DNA of 59,748 bases from positions 354,521 to 414,268 of the forward strand of contig NZ_SMFL01000006.1 in NCBI RefSeq assembly GCF_004349265.1. Reading direction: 5' to 3'. Under the pieces are notes generated by a model. It searched no databases. It worked only from the letters and a program-made list of their open reading frames with translations, and had not been told where the DNA came from. The DNA comes from Dyadobacter psychrotolerans (lineage in GTDB: Bacteria > Bacteroidota > Bacteroidia > Cytophagales > Spirosomataceae). The position numbers and the translations under genes are program-made. Of this stretch, positions 34,997-43,145 are shown piece after piece (the stretch's first letter is position 1; the number at the start of each line of letters is the position of its first letter).

Positions 34997-35926
34997 ATGC
35001 CAAGAACCACTTCTTCTGGACCTGATAAGCGACTTCGCAGGGTTTTTAAAATTCATCAGCAGTTACGGACTATGAATTCCTGTTCAGCAGCGGAATTGGT
35101 GAAATTTTGTGAGCCCATTGACCCTAACATCAACGGACGTACAGTGCGGGCGGATATTCAGTTTTTAAGGGATCTGGGTGCCTCAATTCCCAAAGGCAAC
35201 AAGCATCAGAAGTTTTATTACAAAGAGGCTTTTTCTTTAATTAACGCTTTGGAAGGAATAAAATATGAGGAAACAAATGAAATGGTAACTTACCTTAATC
35301 AGCTTTATCATCTGGCTCCGAAAGCGGCTTTACTGGATTTGGATAAAGTTTTCCTGGCGCTGGAGAGGCGGGTGAGGGCAACGGACGCGCAGGGGGATCC
35401 GCGTTTACAATTTGAAAGAACAGAATATTCGGGCCAGAACTGGATCCGGGTTTTGTACGACTATATCGTTGGCCGAAAGACAATTTTACTGATTTACAAA
35501 CCTTTTGAAAGACAACCGCAGGAGCGGATTATTCTTCCGATTTTTTTGAAAGAATACAATCAAAGATGGTTTTTGATTGCGTACGACGCGGGAAGACTGG
35601 CTTATCAGAACTTTGCACTGGACAGAATTGAAGATGTGAAAATGTCTGATAAAAAATTAGCGTTGGATAAAATGCCCGATCCGGCAACTTATTTCAACAA
35701 TCTTATTGGTGTAAGTCTGGAAGGAGAATTGACAACGGTAGCTGTCAGAGTAAAAAAGCCAAGGGCGTTTTATATCCGGACAAAACCCTGGCATTTGTCT
35801 CAAACCGAAGTTTCCGAAACATCAGAGTATATCGATTTTGAATGGACAGTTTATACAAACAGAGAATTGAAGTCAAAAATTTTTGAACTCGGACCCGATG
35901 CAGAAGTGCTGAGTCCTCATTTCTGA
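34997..35926 (+). CDS. WYL domain transcriptional regulator
   Basis: 309 residues. An N-terminal winged helix (~10-75: RLRRVFKIHQQLRTMNSCSAAELVKFCE.., INGRTVRADIQFLRDLGA) is followed by a WYL domain (~145-225: ILLIYKPFERQPQERIILPIFLKEYNQRWFLIAYDAG) and a C-terminal WCX region ending TKPWHLSQTEV. WYL proteins sense nucleic-acid ligands and often control DNA-damage or defence genes. It is divergent from the SF1 helicase. Its stop codon overlaps a copy of the 33-base palindrome. Confidence 0.93.
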   Translation: MPRTTSSGPDKRLRRVFKIHQQLRTMNSCSAAELVKFCEPIDPNINGRTVRADIQFLRDLGASIPKGNKHQKFYYKEAFSLINALEGIKYEETNEMVTYLNQLYHLAPKAALLDLDKVFLALERRVRATDAQGDPRLQFERTEYSGQNWIRVLYDYIVGRKTILLIYKPFERQPQERIILPIFLKEYNQRWFLIAYDAGRLAYQNFALDRIEDVKMSDKKLALDKMPDPATYFNNLIGVSLEGELTTVAVRVKKPRAFYIRTKPWHLSQTEVSETSEYIDFEWTVYTNRELKSKIFELGPDAEVLSPHF

Positions 35927-35958
35927 GACTTTCCAAGTTTTGGAAACTTGGAAAGTCT
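35926..35958. repeat. 33-base palindrome, copy 2 (inverted)
   Basis: Exact reverse complement of 28038-28070. It begins at the last base of the WYL stop codon and ends 8 bases before the convergent lipoprotein gene, so it sits at two gene ends as copy 1 does. Confidence 0.85.
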
Positions 35959-35966
35959 GCAACTCA

Positions 35967-36362
35967 TCACAAAGGCCGGTCCTGATAGGTAATTTCCGAC
36001 AATAACCCCACGGCATTAAATTTCAAAATAACCTTTTTAGCCTTCGAGTTCAGTTTACTATCCTCGCAATGCGTACCTTTTTCTAAAAAATAAACATAGA
36101 ATTTCTGGTTGCGCTCTCCAAGCTGGTGGATGTCCGGCCGGCCAAGGATAGTACCTACTTCATCGATAAATTTTCCCATAAGCTGTTTCTGCTCAGCTTT
36201 GAAGTCTTCTGTTTGGGTAGTCCTCTCGTTTTTGCAGCCGCCGCGGTCTCCGCGCCATTTTTTGAGATCTAAGCGACCTAATTTGTCTGGCTGGGAAGAA
36301 CACGCTAACAACCCTGTTATAAACCCTATCGCAATAATTTGCCGTATCATGCTAAACATCAT
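35967..36362 (-). CDS. Putative lipoprotein, unknown family
   Basis: 131 residues. A signal peptide ending TGLLAC with a good lipobox (L-L-A-C, Cys ~21), so likely lipid-anchored. The mature part is charged, with two later Cys (GGCKNERTT and THCEDSK) that could form a disulphide, and a C-terminal beta-like stretch (KKVILKFNAVGLLSEITYQDRPL). No known domain recognised. Start may be M1 or M5. Convergent with the WYL gene. Confidence 0.7.
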   Translation of the reverse strand: MMFSMIRQIIAIGFITGLLACSSQPDKLGRLDLKKWRGDRGGCKNERTTQTEDFKAEQKQLMGKFIDEVGTILGRPDIHQLGERNQKFYVYFLEKGTHCEDSKLNSKAKKVILKFNAVGLLSEITYQDRPL

Positions 36363-36535
36363 GTCAATTTTAATTCAAAGGCGAATCTACTCATATAATT
36401 GACGTCCGAAATAGTTTTCTGCGGAAATTGAATTTTCATTAATACAACACGTTTAAAAGATTGCAGATATGTTTGTACCGTGTCTGAATTTTTCACAGCT
36501 TTCGAATCCTGATATCATACTTGTTTATTTATTTT

Positions 36536-36967
36536 ATGAAAAAGATAATCTTTTTAACTTTTCTGGTCTTTTCAGGAGTCGTAGTTCAGGCACAGTCAAC
36601 TGCACAGCCTATCGATGCCACAGATTGCTCTAACCTGTTTTTCAAAGCGCTGCTGGAAGAGAACGGGAAGGCACTTGATAATTTGTTGGCCACCGACTTT
36701 TCAATTACAAGTTTTGATGGAAAACCAATTAACCGTGGTCTGCTGATCCAGGTTGTTGCCGAAGGCTATCTCACCATCGAATCAGGAATGCTTTCAGGTG
36801 CCATGACAAAGAACCTTGGAGATGTGAGCGTTATTACCGGAACATGGAGTGCAAGAGGCCAGGTGCAGAATAACGGTTTTAATAACGATGTTGCCTACAT
36901 GACAGTTTGTGTGAAGTCGGGAGGGAATTGGAAAGTTTCAGCTGTGCAGCTTACTCCGATCAGATAA
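36536..36967 (+). CDS. Secreted NTF2-like (SnoaL/DUF4440) protein
   Basis: 143 residues from the ATG at 36536. Signal peptide MKKIIFLTFLVFSGVVVQAQ. The rest (CSNLFFKALLEENGKALDNLLATDFSITSFDGKPINRGLLIQVV, then VSVITGTWSARGQ and GNWKVSAVQLTPI) is a typical NTF2-like cone fold, as in DUF4440/SnoaL-like proteins. Probably periplasmic; ligand unknown. Followed by a strong terminator. Confidence 0.82.
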   Translation: MKKIIFLTFLVFSGVVVQAQSTAQPIDATDCSNLFFKALLEENGKALDNLLATDFSITSFDGKPINRGLLIQVVAEGYLTIESGMLSGAMTKNLGDVSVITGTWSARGQVQNNGFNNDVAYMTVCVKSGGNWKVSAVQLTPIR

Positions 36968-36983
36968 GTATAGCCAAATAAGT

Positions 36984-37020
36984 AAAAAGGAGCGAACCGA
37001 ATGCCGGCCGCTCCTTTTTT
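36984..37020. terminator. Bidirectional rho-independent terminator
   Basis: AAAAAGGAGCG (36984-36994) pairs with CGCTCCTTTTTT (37009-37020). It lies between convergent genes ending at 36967 (+) and 37038 (-). Confidence 0.88.
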
Positions 37021-37037
37021 ATATCTAAAAAATGCTG

Positions 37038-37967
37038 TTAAACATTCATGAGTGACTCACGACGGCGCATTTTACCAGCCGGAATGCCAAACATCATTTT
37101 AAAACGACGGCAGAAATAAGCAGTGTCTTTATAACCCACATCCGAACCGATCGCACGAATGCTTTTCTTGGATGTACGAAGTAAATCAACGGCCTTTTCC
37201 ATACGCTGATATTCGATATAATCCTGTGGATTAATACCCGTAAGCATTTTGAAATACTGCCCAACGTAATCTTCTGAAACGTTGGCAACGTTTGCCAATA
37301 CTTTGTTGGAAAGATCACCACCCAGATTGTCCTTGATATAAGCAAAGATATCAATCAAACGGGGATCCTTAAAATAGGTACTGTTTGTAACAAGCTGCTC
37401 AACGAACAATTTGTTTTTAAGAATGTACCGGATGATTTCAATAACAACTTCTTCCGTTTTGATTTTGATGATACGGCCTTTTCCAGGTGTATCAAGCATA
37501 TCTTCGCTCAGGATCTGGTTGATCGTTGCTGCAATCTGATCGTCTCTTTTGATCAGGAAAGGCGGAACATCAAGAGATGTGAAAAAGTTAACAGTATCAA
37601 ATACCTTCGCTTCAAAAGAAATTAAACCAAAAGAGTTTGGCAATTTACCAATCAAGGCAGGATCGTGGCCAGCTTCGATATAGTTATCGCGGTTGGTCAT
37701 GAACTCTTCGTTTGAAACGGTTTTGGCAGACTGCGAGTTTCCGTAGGTAACAGTGGCATGCTTTCCTCCGGGAATAAAAAGCATGTCGCCTTCCTCTACT
37801 CTTTGAGACTCCTCGGTTCCAAAGGAAACCTCTCCGTCATACAGAATTGTTAACGAGTTTTGTACGTCGTAGAAGTTTTTGATCGTGATCGGCTGCAAAA
37901 TCCGGATATGACGAGCTTTCACAAACTTTACCCCCAACGACTCAATAATCTTATTATAGTCCTCCAT
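37038..37967 (-). CDS. AraC family transcriptional regulator
   Basis: 309 residues. An N-terminal cupin-like sensor (~20-110: TILYDGEVSFGTEESQRVEEGDMLFIPGGKHATVTYG), a linker, then two C-terminal helix-turn-helix units (~205-305: SNKVLANVANVSEDYVGQYFKMLTGINPQDYIEYQRMEKAVDLL and SIRAIGSDVGYKDTAYFCRRFKMMFGIPAGKMRR). Signal unknown. The upstream region holds a promoter overlapped by two TTGTACAA palindromes, suggesting control of its own expression. Stands alone between a terminator and the acyl-CoA dehydrogenase. Confidence 0.93.
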   Translation of the reverse strand: MEDYNKIIESLGVKFVKARHIRILQPITIKNFYDVQNSLTILYDGEVSFGTEESQRVEEGDMLFIPGGKHATVTYGNSQSAKTVSNEEFMTNRDNYIEAGHDPALIGKLPNSFGLISFEAKVFDTVNFFTSLDVPPFLIKRDDQIAATINQILSEDMLDTPGKGRIIKIKTEEVVIEIIRYILKNKLFVEQLVTNSTYFKDPRLIDIFAYIKDNLGGDLSNKVLANVANVSEDYVGQYFKMLTGINPQDYIEYQRMEKAVDLLRTSKKSIRAIGSDVGYKDTAYFCRRFKMMFGIPAGKMRRRESLMNV

Positions 37968-38010
37968 GCTTGTATATATTTAACGGCCGAAAAAGCCTGA
38001 CTTTCTAATT

Positions 38011-38036
38011 TTGTACAAATCTAATAAATTGTACAA
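38011..38036. promoter_or_regulatory. Paired TTGTACAA operator-like palindromes
   Basis: TTGTACAA at 38011-38018 and again at 38029-38036, centres 18 bases apart, within a wider imperfect inverted repeat TTTTGTACAAAT / AATTGTACAAAA. They overlap the promoter of the AraC gene, a natural place for a repressor or autoregulator. Confidence 0.6.
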
Positions 38037-38047
38037 AACTAATACAA
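38016..38047 (-). promoter_or_regulatory. Bacteroidota-type promoter of AraC gene
   Basis: On the minus strand, TTG (38047-38045), 21-base spacer, TAGATTTG (38023-38016), fitting TTG / TAnnTTTG. About 50 bases before the start codon. Confidence 0.6.
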
Positions 38048-38140
38048 GTATATTTCGACAAAAAAATGAAAAATAATGATATTTTGGTATGAATTTAGTC
38101 CAAGATTAAGAATAAAACTGACGCGGTTACATAAATGGGA

Positions 38141-39307
38141 TCATTTTAAGAGCTCCCGGGCGATTACAAGTTTTTGTATTTCAGAGGTACCCTCATAAAT
38201 TTGTGTAATTTTTGCGTCTCTCATGTGCCTTTCTACATGGTATTCTTTCACATATCCGTACCCTCCATGGATCTGAACTGCTTCGGTTGTAACCCACATC
38301 GCCACATCGGACGCATAAAGTTTGGCCATGGCGGCCGCTTTGATGTAGTCTTTTCCCTGATCTTTAATCCTGGCTGCTTTGTATACGAGCATACGTGCTG
38401 CCTCAATCCGGGTTGCCATGTCAGATAACTTAAACTGAATGGCCTGATGTTCACTAATTGGTTTGCCAAAAGTTTTTCTCTCCTGAGCATATTTTAAAGA
38501 TAATTCGAAAGCCCCGGCAGCAATCCCCAATGCCTGTGCGGCAATTCCTATACGTCCGCCGTTTAAGGTACTCATTGCAAATTTAAAACCAAATCCGTCT
38601 TCTCCAATTCTGTTTTCATTTGGCACATTCACATCCGAGAACATCAGGGTGTGCGTATCCGATGCGCGAATACCCATTTTGTCTTCTTTTCTTCCAACTA
38701 CAAAACCTTCTGTTCCTTTTTCAATAATAAAAACATTAATTCCTTTATGACCTTTTTCCGGATGTGTATGCGCCACAACCAGACAGACAGAAGAAGAGTT
38801 TCCGTTTGTAATCCAGTTTTTGGTACCGTTGATTAAATAATGATCTCCGTTTTCGACAGCCGTTGTATGCTGGGACGTAGCATCCGAACCCGCTTCCGGC
38901 TCAGAAAGACAAAAAGCTCCTATTACATTTCCGGATGCAAGCGGCACCAGATATTTTTGTTTTTGCTCTTCCGTGCCGTACATCTGCAACCCCCAGCATA
39001 CCAGCGAATTATTCACAGACATGATCACACCAGCCGAAGCATCAACCTTGGAAATTTCTTCCATGGCAATGACATAAGACAATGTGTCCATGCCGCCTCC
39101 GCCATATTCCGGTGAAACCATCATGCCCATAAAACCCAGGTCTCCCATCTTTTTTAATAAGGCGGGATCAAATTTTTGTTCATTATCTCTTTCAATTACA
39201 CCGGGTAAAAGATCATTCTGAGCAAAATCCCGTGCTGCTTCCTGAACCGCAAGATGCTCCTCGCTCAGGTTAAAATCCATTCCTGTTAGTGGTGAAGTAT
39301 AAGGCAT
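38141..39307 (-). CDS. Acyl-CoA dehydrogenase
   Basis: 388 residues; FAD enzyme for the first step of fatty acyl-CoA beta-oxidation. Motifs: CLSEPEAGSDA and TKNWITNG (FAD/substrate), LGIAAGAFELSLKYAQERKTFGKPISEHQAIQ, and the catalytic Glu in ITQIYEGTSEIQKLVIAREL. Best fits short-chain (butyryl-CoA) dehydrogenases. Start could be the ATG ten codons in (MDFNLSEEHLAVQ), which matches homologues better. Monocistronic; partner ETF genes are not in the window. Confidence 0.94.
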   Translation of the reverse strand: MPYTSPLTGMDFNLSEEHLAVQEAARDFAQNDLLPGVIERDNEQKFDPALLKKMGDLGFMGMMVSPEYGGGGMDTLSYVIAMEEISKVDASAGVIMSVNNSLVCWGLQMYGTEEQKQKYLVPLASGNVIGAFCLSEPEAGSDATSQHTTAVENGDHYLINGTKNWITNGNSSSVCLVVAHTHPEKGHKGINVFIIEKGTEGFVVGRKEDKMGIRASDTHTLMFSDVNVPNENRIGEDGFGFKFAMSTLNGGRIGIAAQALGIAAGAFELSLKYAQERKTFGKPISEHQAIQFKLSDMATRIEAARMLVYKAARIKDQGKDYIKAAAMAKLYASDVAMWVTTEAVQIHGGYGYVKEYHVERHMRDAKITQIYEGTSEIQKLVIARELLK

Positions 39308-39502
39308 AGGTTTTTTATGCTATTAAAATGAAGTAATCAAAAATAGCTCTTAGAAAAGCAGTATGCAAGCATACGAATTTCTAACACGTTAAAACTTTGC
39401 GCATTGCTGCCCATTTTGAAAAAAAGATGTCTTAAGTTTGCGGCTGAATTGAGAACCTTACACTATACAAATCACATACTTCATTACCGTTATTAACAAC
39501 AC

Positions 39503-40774
39503 ATGCCCGTTCTTACAGTATTTTACATAAAACTGATCGTCAATCTGATACTCACGTTTGGGATCATCTGGACAATCAGCCGTTCTGATCTTTTTTCCAA
39601 ATGGCAATTAGAAAAAGATAAACTGATTTTTACTCTTGCTTTCATTCTGCTGCGGCTGATTCCCTGGATCGGCATTTTTCTTGTGCTCAATGAAGATCCA
39701 CGGGGCGATATTCCGTTTTTCTTTTACAAAGCCGAAGCTGCAAAAAAAGGAGGTTTTGTTTACCGGGATTTCTGGTCCTATCACGCGCCTCTATATGCCT
39801 ACATTATCAGTCTGCCGGTTTGGATCTGGCATAATTCCCGGGCGATTGTGCTGTTTATGGTCTTTATGGAAACCGGGATTTTATGGCTGACCTATCAAAC
39901 TTATAAGGTAAAGAGTGCAAAAGCTTTACAGCTGGCTGTTATTTACCTGATGCTCCCGGCAGCTTTTATGTACATCCTTGTCGACGGGCAGGAAGAAGTC
40001 TGGTTTTGGGGAGCCGCTTTGCTGATCTGGAGATATACAATTAAGAAAACCGAAAACTACGAAGTGGGAATAGGTTTACTTTACGCGCTTACGCTGTTGA
40101 CGATTAAAGTAACCTTTATTTTTCTGCTTCCTGCCATGCTGGTGGTTGTAAAACGTCCTGTTAAAATGCTGCTGACAATGGCAGCAATCGGTATTCCGGC
40201 CATTGGATTTTTATACTGGCAAATCGGCGATCTTTTTCTAATGCCGATTCAGCATACAGAACAGCTGATGACGCCTAACCTGTTTTCCATTAGTCGCCCA
40301 TGGGTTGAGCTGATCTTTCATATCAATGAAAAAAAATCCACCATGATCAACTGGATTGGATTGCTTTTTACCGTTTTTGTTCCTGTTTACATGGCATACA
40401 AAGCGCGTCACCGTCATATCAATGAGATTCTGCCGGGCATTTTCATAGCTTGTTTTGTTTGTATGATGATTTTTCAGGCAAGCGCAATGGGGGCTTATGT
40501 CATTGCCTATTTAATGGCCGTTCTTTTTGAAATAATCGATATTCGTAAAACCCGGCATGTGATTATCCTGCTTGCATTAAACTGGCTCACGGTGGTTCAG
40601 CCTTTCATCTGGGTTTATATCAAACAGCCTGCATACCTTTCTCCTGCCATGTTTGCGAACGGTTCATTCCTGTTCGAATATGTTCTGCAGATTCTCAATG
40701 TTGCCTGCTTTTTCTGGATTTTACGTGAGACCTATCGTAAAGTTGTGATCACACCTAATCTTGCGGCCGCATGA
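39503..40774 (+). CDS. GT-C-like multipass membrane protein, paralogue 1
   Basis: 423 residues with about ten membrane segments. After the first helices a loop carries NEDPRGDIPFFFYKAEAAKKGGFVYRDFWSYHAPLYAY (~62-99), the layout of GT-C glycosyltransferases that use polyprenyl-phosphate sugars (acidic pair in the first loop, then Y-R-D-F-W-S-x-x-x-P-L). Later helices have LAVIYLMLPAAFMYILVDGQEEVWFWGAALLI. Family not certain (GT39/GT87-like). It overlaps its paralogue by ATGA, so the two are coupled. Confidence 0.75.
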   Translation: MPVLTVFYIKLIVNLILTFGIIWTISRSDLFSKWQLEKDKLIFTLAFILLRLIPWIGIFLVLNEDPRGDIPFFFYKAEAAKKGGFVYRDFWSYHAPLYAYIISLPVWIWHNSRAIVLFMVFMETGILWLTYQTYKVKSAKALQLAVIYLMLPAAFMYILVDGQEEVWFWGAALLIWRYTIKKTENYEVGIGLLYALTLLTIKVTFIFLLPAMLVVVKRPVKMLLTMAAIGIPAIGFLYWQIGDLFLMPIQHTEQLMTPNLFSISRPWVELIFHINEKKSTMINWIGLLFTVFVPVYMAYKARHRHINEILPGIFIACFVCMMIFQASAMGAYVIAYLMAVLFEIIDIRKTRHVIILLALNWLTVVQPFIWVYIKQPAYLSPAMFANGSFLFEYVLQILNVACFFWILRETYRKVVITPNLAAA

Positions 40775-42018
40775 ATATCGTTTTAGCAAAATTAGGCATT
40801 AGCATTGTCTCGGTAATTCTCCTGGTTGTGATGTTGCTCAAAAGAACAGCATTGACATCCTGGCTCGAAAATAAAAAAGCGAATCAAACTCTGGCCGTCG
40901 GATGGCTTTTTTTTCGTCTGATTCCGTTTGTTGCCATTTATCTGATAGCGGATATGGCGACAACTTCCGACGTTAACGGTTTCTGGGACGAAGGCAGCAA
41001 GGCTTCCCAGGGACTTATTGTCTACAAAGATTTCTGGTCGCCGTATTCGCCTTTGTATGCTTATTTTCTTGGCATCTGGCTTAAATTATGGTATGACCCG
41101 AAAATGATTGTATTAACCATGGCGGTTATGGATGGAATTGCCGTTTTAATCTCCTGGCATTTCTACAGGCCATTTCAGTCTCGTGGTACTTTTCTTTTTA
41201 ATTCACTCATCTATTATATCCTGCCAGGTTCACTTGTTCTTTGCATTGTTGGCGCTCAGGAAGATGTTTGGATGTGGTTATTTGTGGCGCTGGCTTATCT
41301 GGTACGGGAAAGAAGGGTTAGTGTTGTGTGGTATGCCGTCATCCTGGCAATTGGTTTGCTGATGACAAAAGCCATTTTTGTCCTTATCCTCGTTCCGCTC
41401 TTTTTAATCGAAAAAGAAAAAATTCGTTTTCTGATACCGATGATCCTGATTGGTATCGTTTCTCTTGCCATTCTTTATCCATTGGTTGGATGGGAGTTTA
41501 CGCAGCCCATGGACGAAGCACAGACTTTACGTGCGCCTAATATCCCTTCCATTCTTAATCCCTGGTTTTACAATCACATAGGCGTTGGACAAAAATTCTG
41601 GAACTGGATCGGCCTGGTAACCTCTGTTGGCTTGGCCTGTATTGCGGCCTGGAAATTACGAAATGCAGATTTCAGAGTCATGCTTTCACGTGTCTGGATT
41701 GTTCTGTATGCTACAATGATGGTTGTACAGCAGAGTGCTTATAGTAATTACATTTTTCTTTTTCTTATTCCGCTTGTATTTTATGTCATCAACTGGAACA
41801 GCACCTGGCAGATCATTCTTCTGTTAATATTTAATGTTCTGAGTGTCGTACATCCATCGTACTGGTGGCGGCTTGGCATGCCTTGTTACATGACCCCTTC
41901 AGACACCGCAGCCTCATCGGGATTGCTGATTGACTACCTCATGCAGGTGAGTATTGTATTGCTTACCGGTTATTTTGTTTGGCTTGCATTTCCGAAAGGT
42001 AACAATCAGGACGTGTAA
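40771..42018 (+). CDS. GT-C-like multipass membrane protein, paralogue 2
   Basis: 415 residues, about ten membrane segments. Clearly related to the gene before it: GSKASQGLIVYKDFWSPYSPLYAYFLGIW aligns with GGFVYRDFWSYHAPLYAYIISLP, and LCIVGAQEDVWMWLFVALAYL with ILVDGQEEVWFWGAALLIW. The acidic first-loop residues are kept (DMATTSDVNGFWDEG). Probably a tandem duplication, with separate acceptors or a heterodimer. Its end overlaps the convergent ABC ATPase by 13 bases. Confidence 0.75.
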   Translation: MNIVLAKLGISIVSVILLVVMLLKRTALTSWLENKKANQTLAVGWLFFRLIPFVAIYLIADMATTSDVNGFWDEGSKASQGLIVYKDFWSPYSPLYAYFLGIWLKLWYDPKMIVLTMAVMDGIAVLISWHFYRPFQSRGTFLFNSLIYYILPGSLVLCIVGAQEDVWMWLFVALAYLVRERRVSVVWYAVILAIGLLMTKAIFVLILVPLFLIEKEKIRFLIPMILIGIVSLAILYPLVGWEFTQPMDEAQTLRAPNIPSILNPWFYNHIGVGQKFWNWIGLVTSVGLACIAAWKLRNADFRVMLSRVWIVLYATMMVVQQSAYSNYIFLFLIPLVFYVINWNSTWQIILLLIFNVLSVVHPSYWWRLGMPCYMTPSDTAASSGLLIDYLMQVSIVLLTGYFVWLAFPKGNNQDV

Positions 42019-42668
42019 CCGAGTGACCGGAGTTCGCTCTCAGGATTTTTTAGTAATAAACTGCGGCCAATTGGAACGATCAGGTAAGTATCGTCACTTA
42101 AATTCAGCACATTTTTGTATGAATGGTCAGATACGAGAATGCCCTTTTCTTTTTTTTTGTCAAGAATAACTTTCGACAACGACTCAACCATGACGGGTGA
42201 AATATGTGTAAAGGGTTCGTCGAGCAACACAAACTGAACCGGCGACAGCAGAATCAGCAGCGTTTCAAATAACCTGGTTTTCCCGCCTGATAAATTACGT
42301 ACAGGTTCGTTTTCGTAACCTTTCAATTCCGGAAAATAGTTTATCATTTCTGCAAAAGAAACCTGATACATGCTGCATAGCTGGCGTACCTCCAAATCTT
42401 TGGGCGCAAAAGGTGACTGCGGTAAGTATCTTACAAGTCCTTTTTCGAAATATGGGTGCGAAATGTAACGGCCATTAAGCCGAACAGACTGATTTTGCCC
42501 TCTCAATGTCCCGAATATCATCCTGAGCAAGCTGGATTTGCCCGTTCCGTTACGCCCAAGTAAACCCGTTACACGGCCGGTTTCCATTTTTAAGTAAATA
42601 CTCTGAAGTACCTTTCTTCCATTAAATTCCAGCCACATACTGTCTGCTTCGAGTGTCTGCGTTTTCAT
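42006..42668 (-). CDS. ABC transporter ATP-binding protein
   Basis: 220 residues. Walker A GLLGRNGTGKSSLLRM, Q-loop near YLPQSPFAP, signature NLSGGKTRLFETLLIL, Walker B FVLLDEPFTHISP, H-loop VSDHSYKNVL. A single nucleotide-binding domain. It starts one base after the stop of a tiny membrane ORF at 42670-42828 which is itself coupled to another at 42825-43052; these two may be its membrane part, although they are far smaller than normal permeases. Substrate unknown. Confidence 0.92.
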   Translation of the reverse strand: MKTQTLEADSMWLEFNGRKVLQSIYLKMETGRVTGLLGRNGTGKSSLLRMIFGTLRGQNQSVRLNGRYISHPYFEKGLVRYLPQSPFAPKDLEVRQLCSMYQVSFAEMINYFPELKGYENEPVRNLSGGKTRLFETLLILLSPVQFVLLDEPFTHISPVMVESLSKVILDKKKEKGILVSDHSYKNVLNLSDDTYLIVPIGRSLLLKNPESELRSLGYTS

Positions 42669-42669
42669 T

Positions 42670-42828
42670 TCAGTAATTCAAAAATAGTTTTACTACGAGT
42701 ACTAATACCAGAAATGCAGCTACATCAATGACAAAAACGGATACGTAAAGCTTTATTTCGGATATACCCAGATTTGAATAAAAAAACAACCAGGCCGTAT
42801 TGTGCTTTCTTAGATACCACCAGATCAT
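42670..42828 (-). CDS. Small membrane ORF before ABC ATPase
   Basis: 52 residues: MIWWYLRKHNTAWLFFYSNLG then a hydrophobic C-terminus (VSVFVIDVAAFLVLVLVVKLFL). The start overlaps the stop of the upstream ORF (ATGA) and its stop is one base from the ABC ATPase ATG. Either a small coupled subunit or the C-terminal half of a single ~130-residue membrane protein, since the frame is open for 15 codons above the ATG (SSLFAGENIFDA). Not recognised. Confidence 0.6.
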   Translation of the reverse strand: MIWWYLRKHNTAWLFFYSNLGISEIKLYVSVFVIDVAAFLVLVLVVKLFLNY

Positions 42829-43052
42829 TGCATCAAAAATATTTTCGCCAGCAAATAAAGAGGAAAGAAAACCTGAAATTTTTCATCTATCGGCATTTCT
42901 AAAGCCCACCAAATGGCTACGGAAAACACTCCTCCAAAAATGGCGATCGACAGATAAAAGTAGAATATAGCCAGCAAACGTTGCTTCATTACTTTTTTCC
43001 AAAAGGTAGAAAAGTAAAACCTCCACCAGACAGGATTAAGATTAATTAACAT
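42825..43052 (-). CDS. Small membrane ORF, first in ABC operon
   Basis: 75 residues from the ATG at 43052. N-terminus MLINLNPVWWRFYFSTFWKKVMKQR is basic and aromatic; then a strong membrane helix LAIFYFYLSIAIFGGVFSVAIWW and a second weaker one, VFFPLYLLAKIFL. It ends in TGA overlapping the next ATG. See the next ORF for the possibility that a single-base frameshift has split one gene. Family unknown. Confidence 0.6.
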   Translation of the reverse strand: MLINLNPVWWRFYFSTFWKKVMKQRLLAIFYFYLSIAIFGGVFSVAIWWALEMPIDEKFQVFFPLYLLAKIFLMQ

Positions 43053-43145
43053 CACCGAAACACCGGTGCATTCCCGTTTTAACTTACTTTAACAGAAGCA
43101 CTTTGGACGGAGTAACTATTTTTGAGCGTATCCAAAAAGTCAGTT

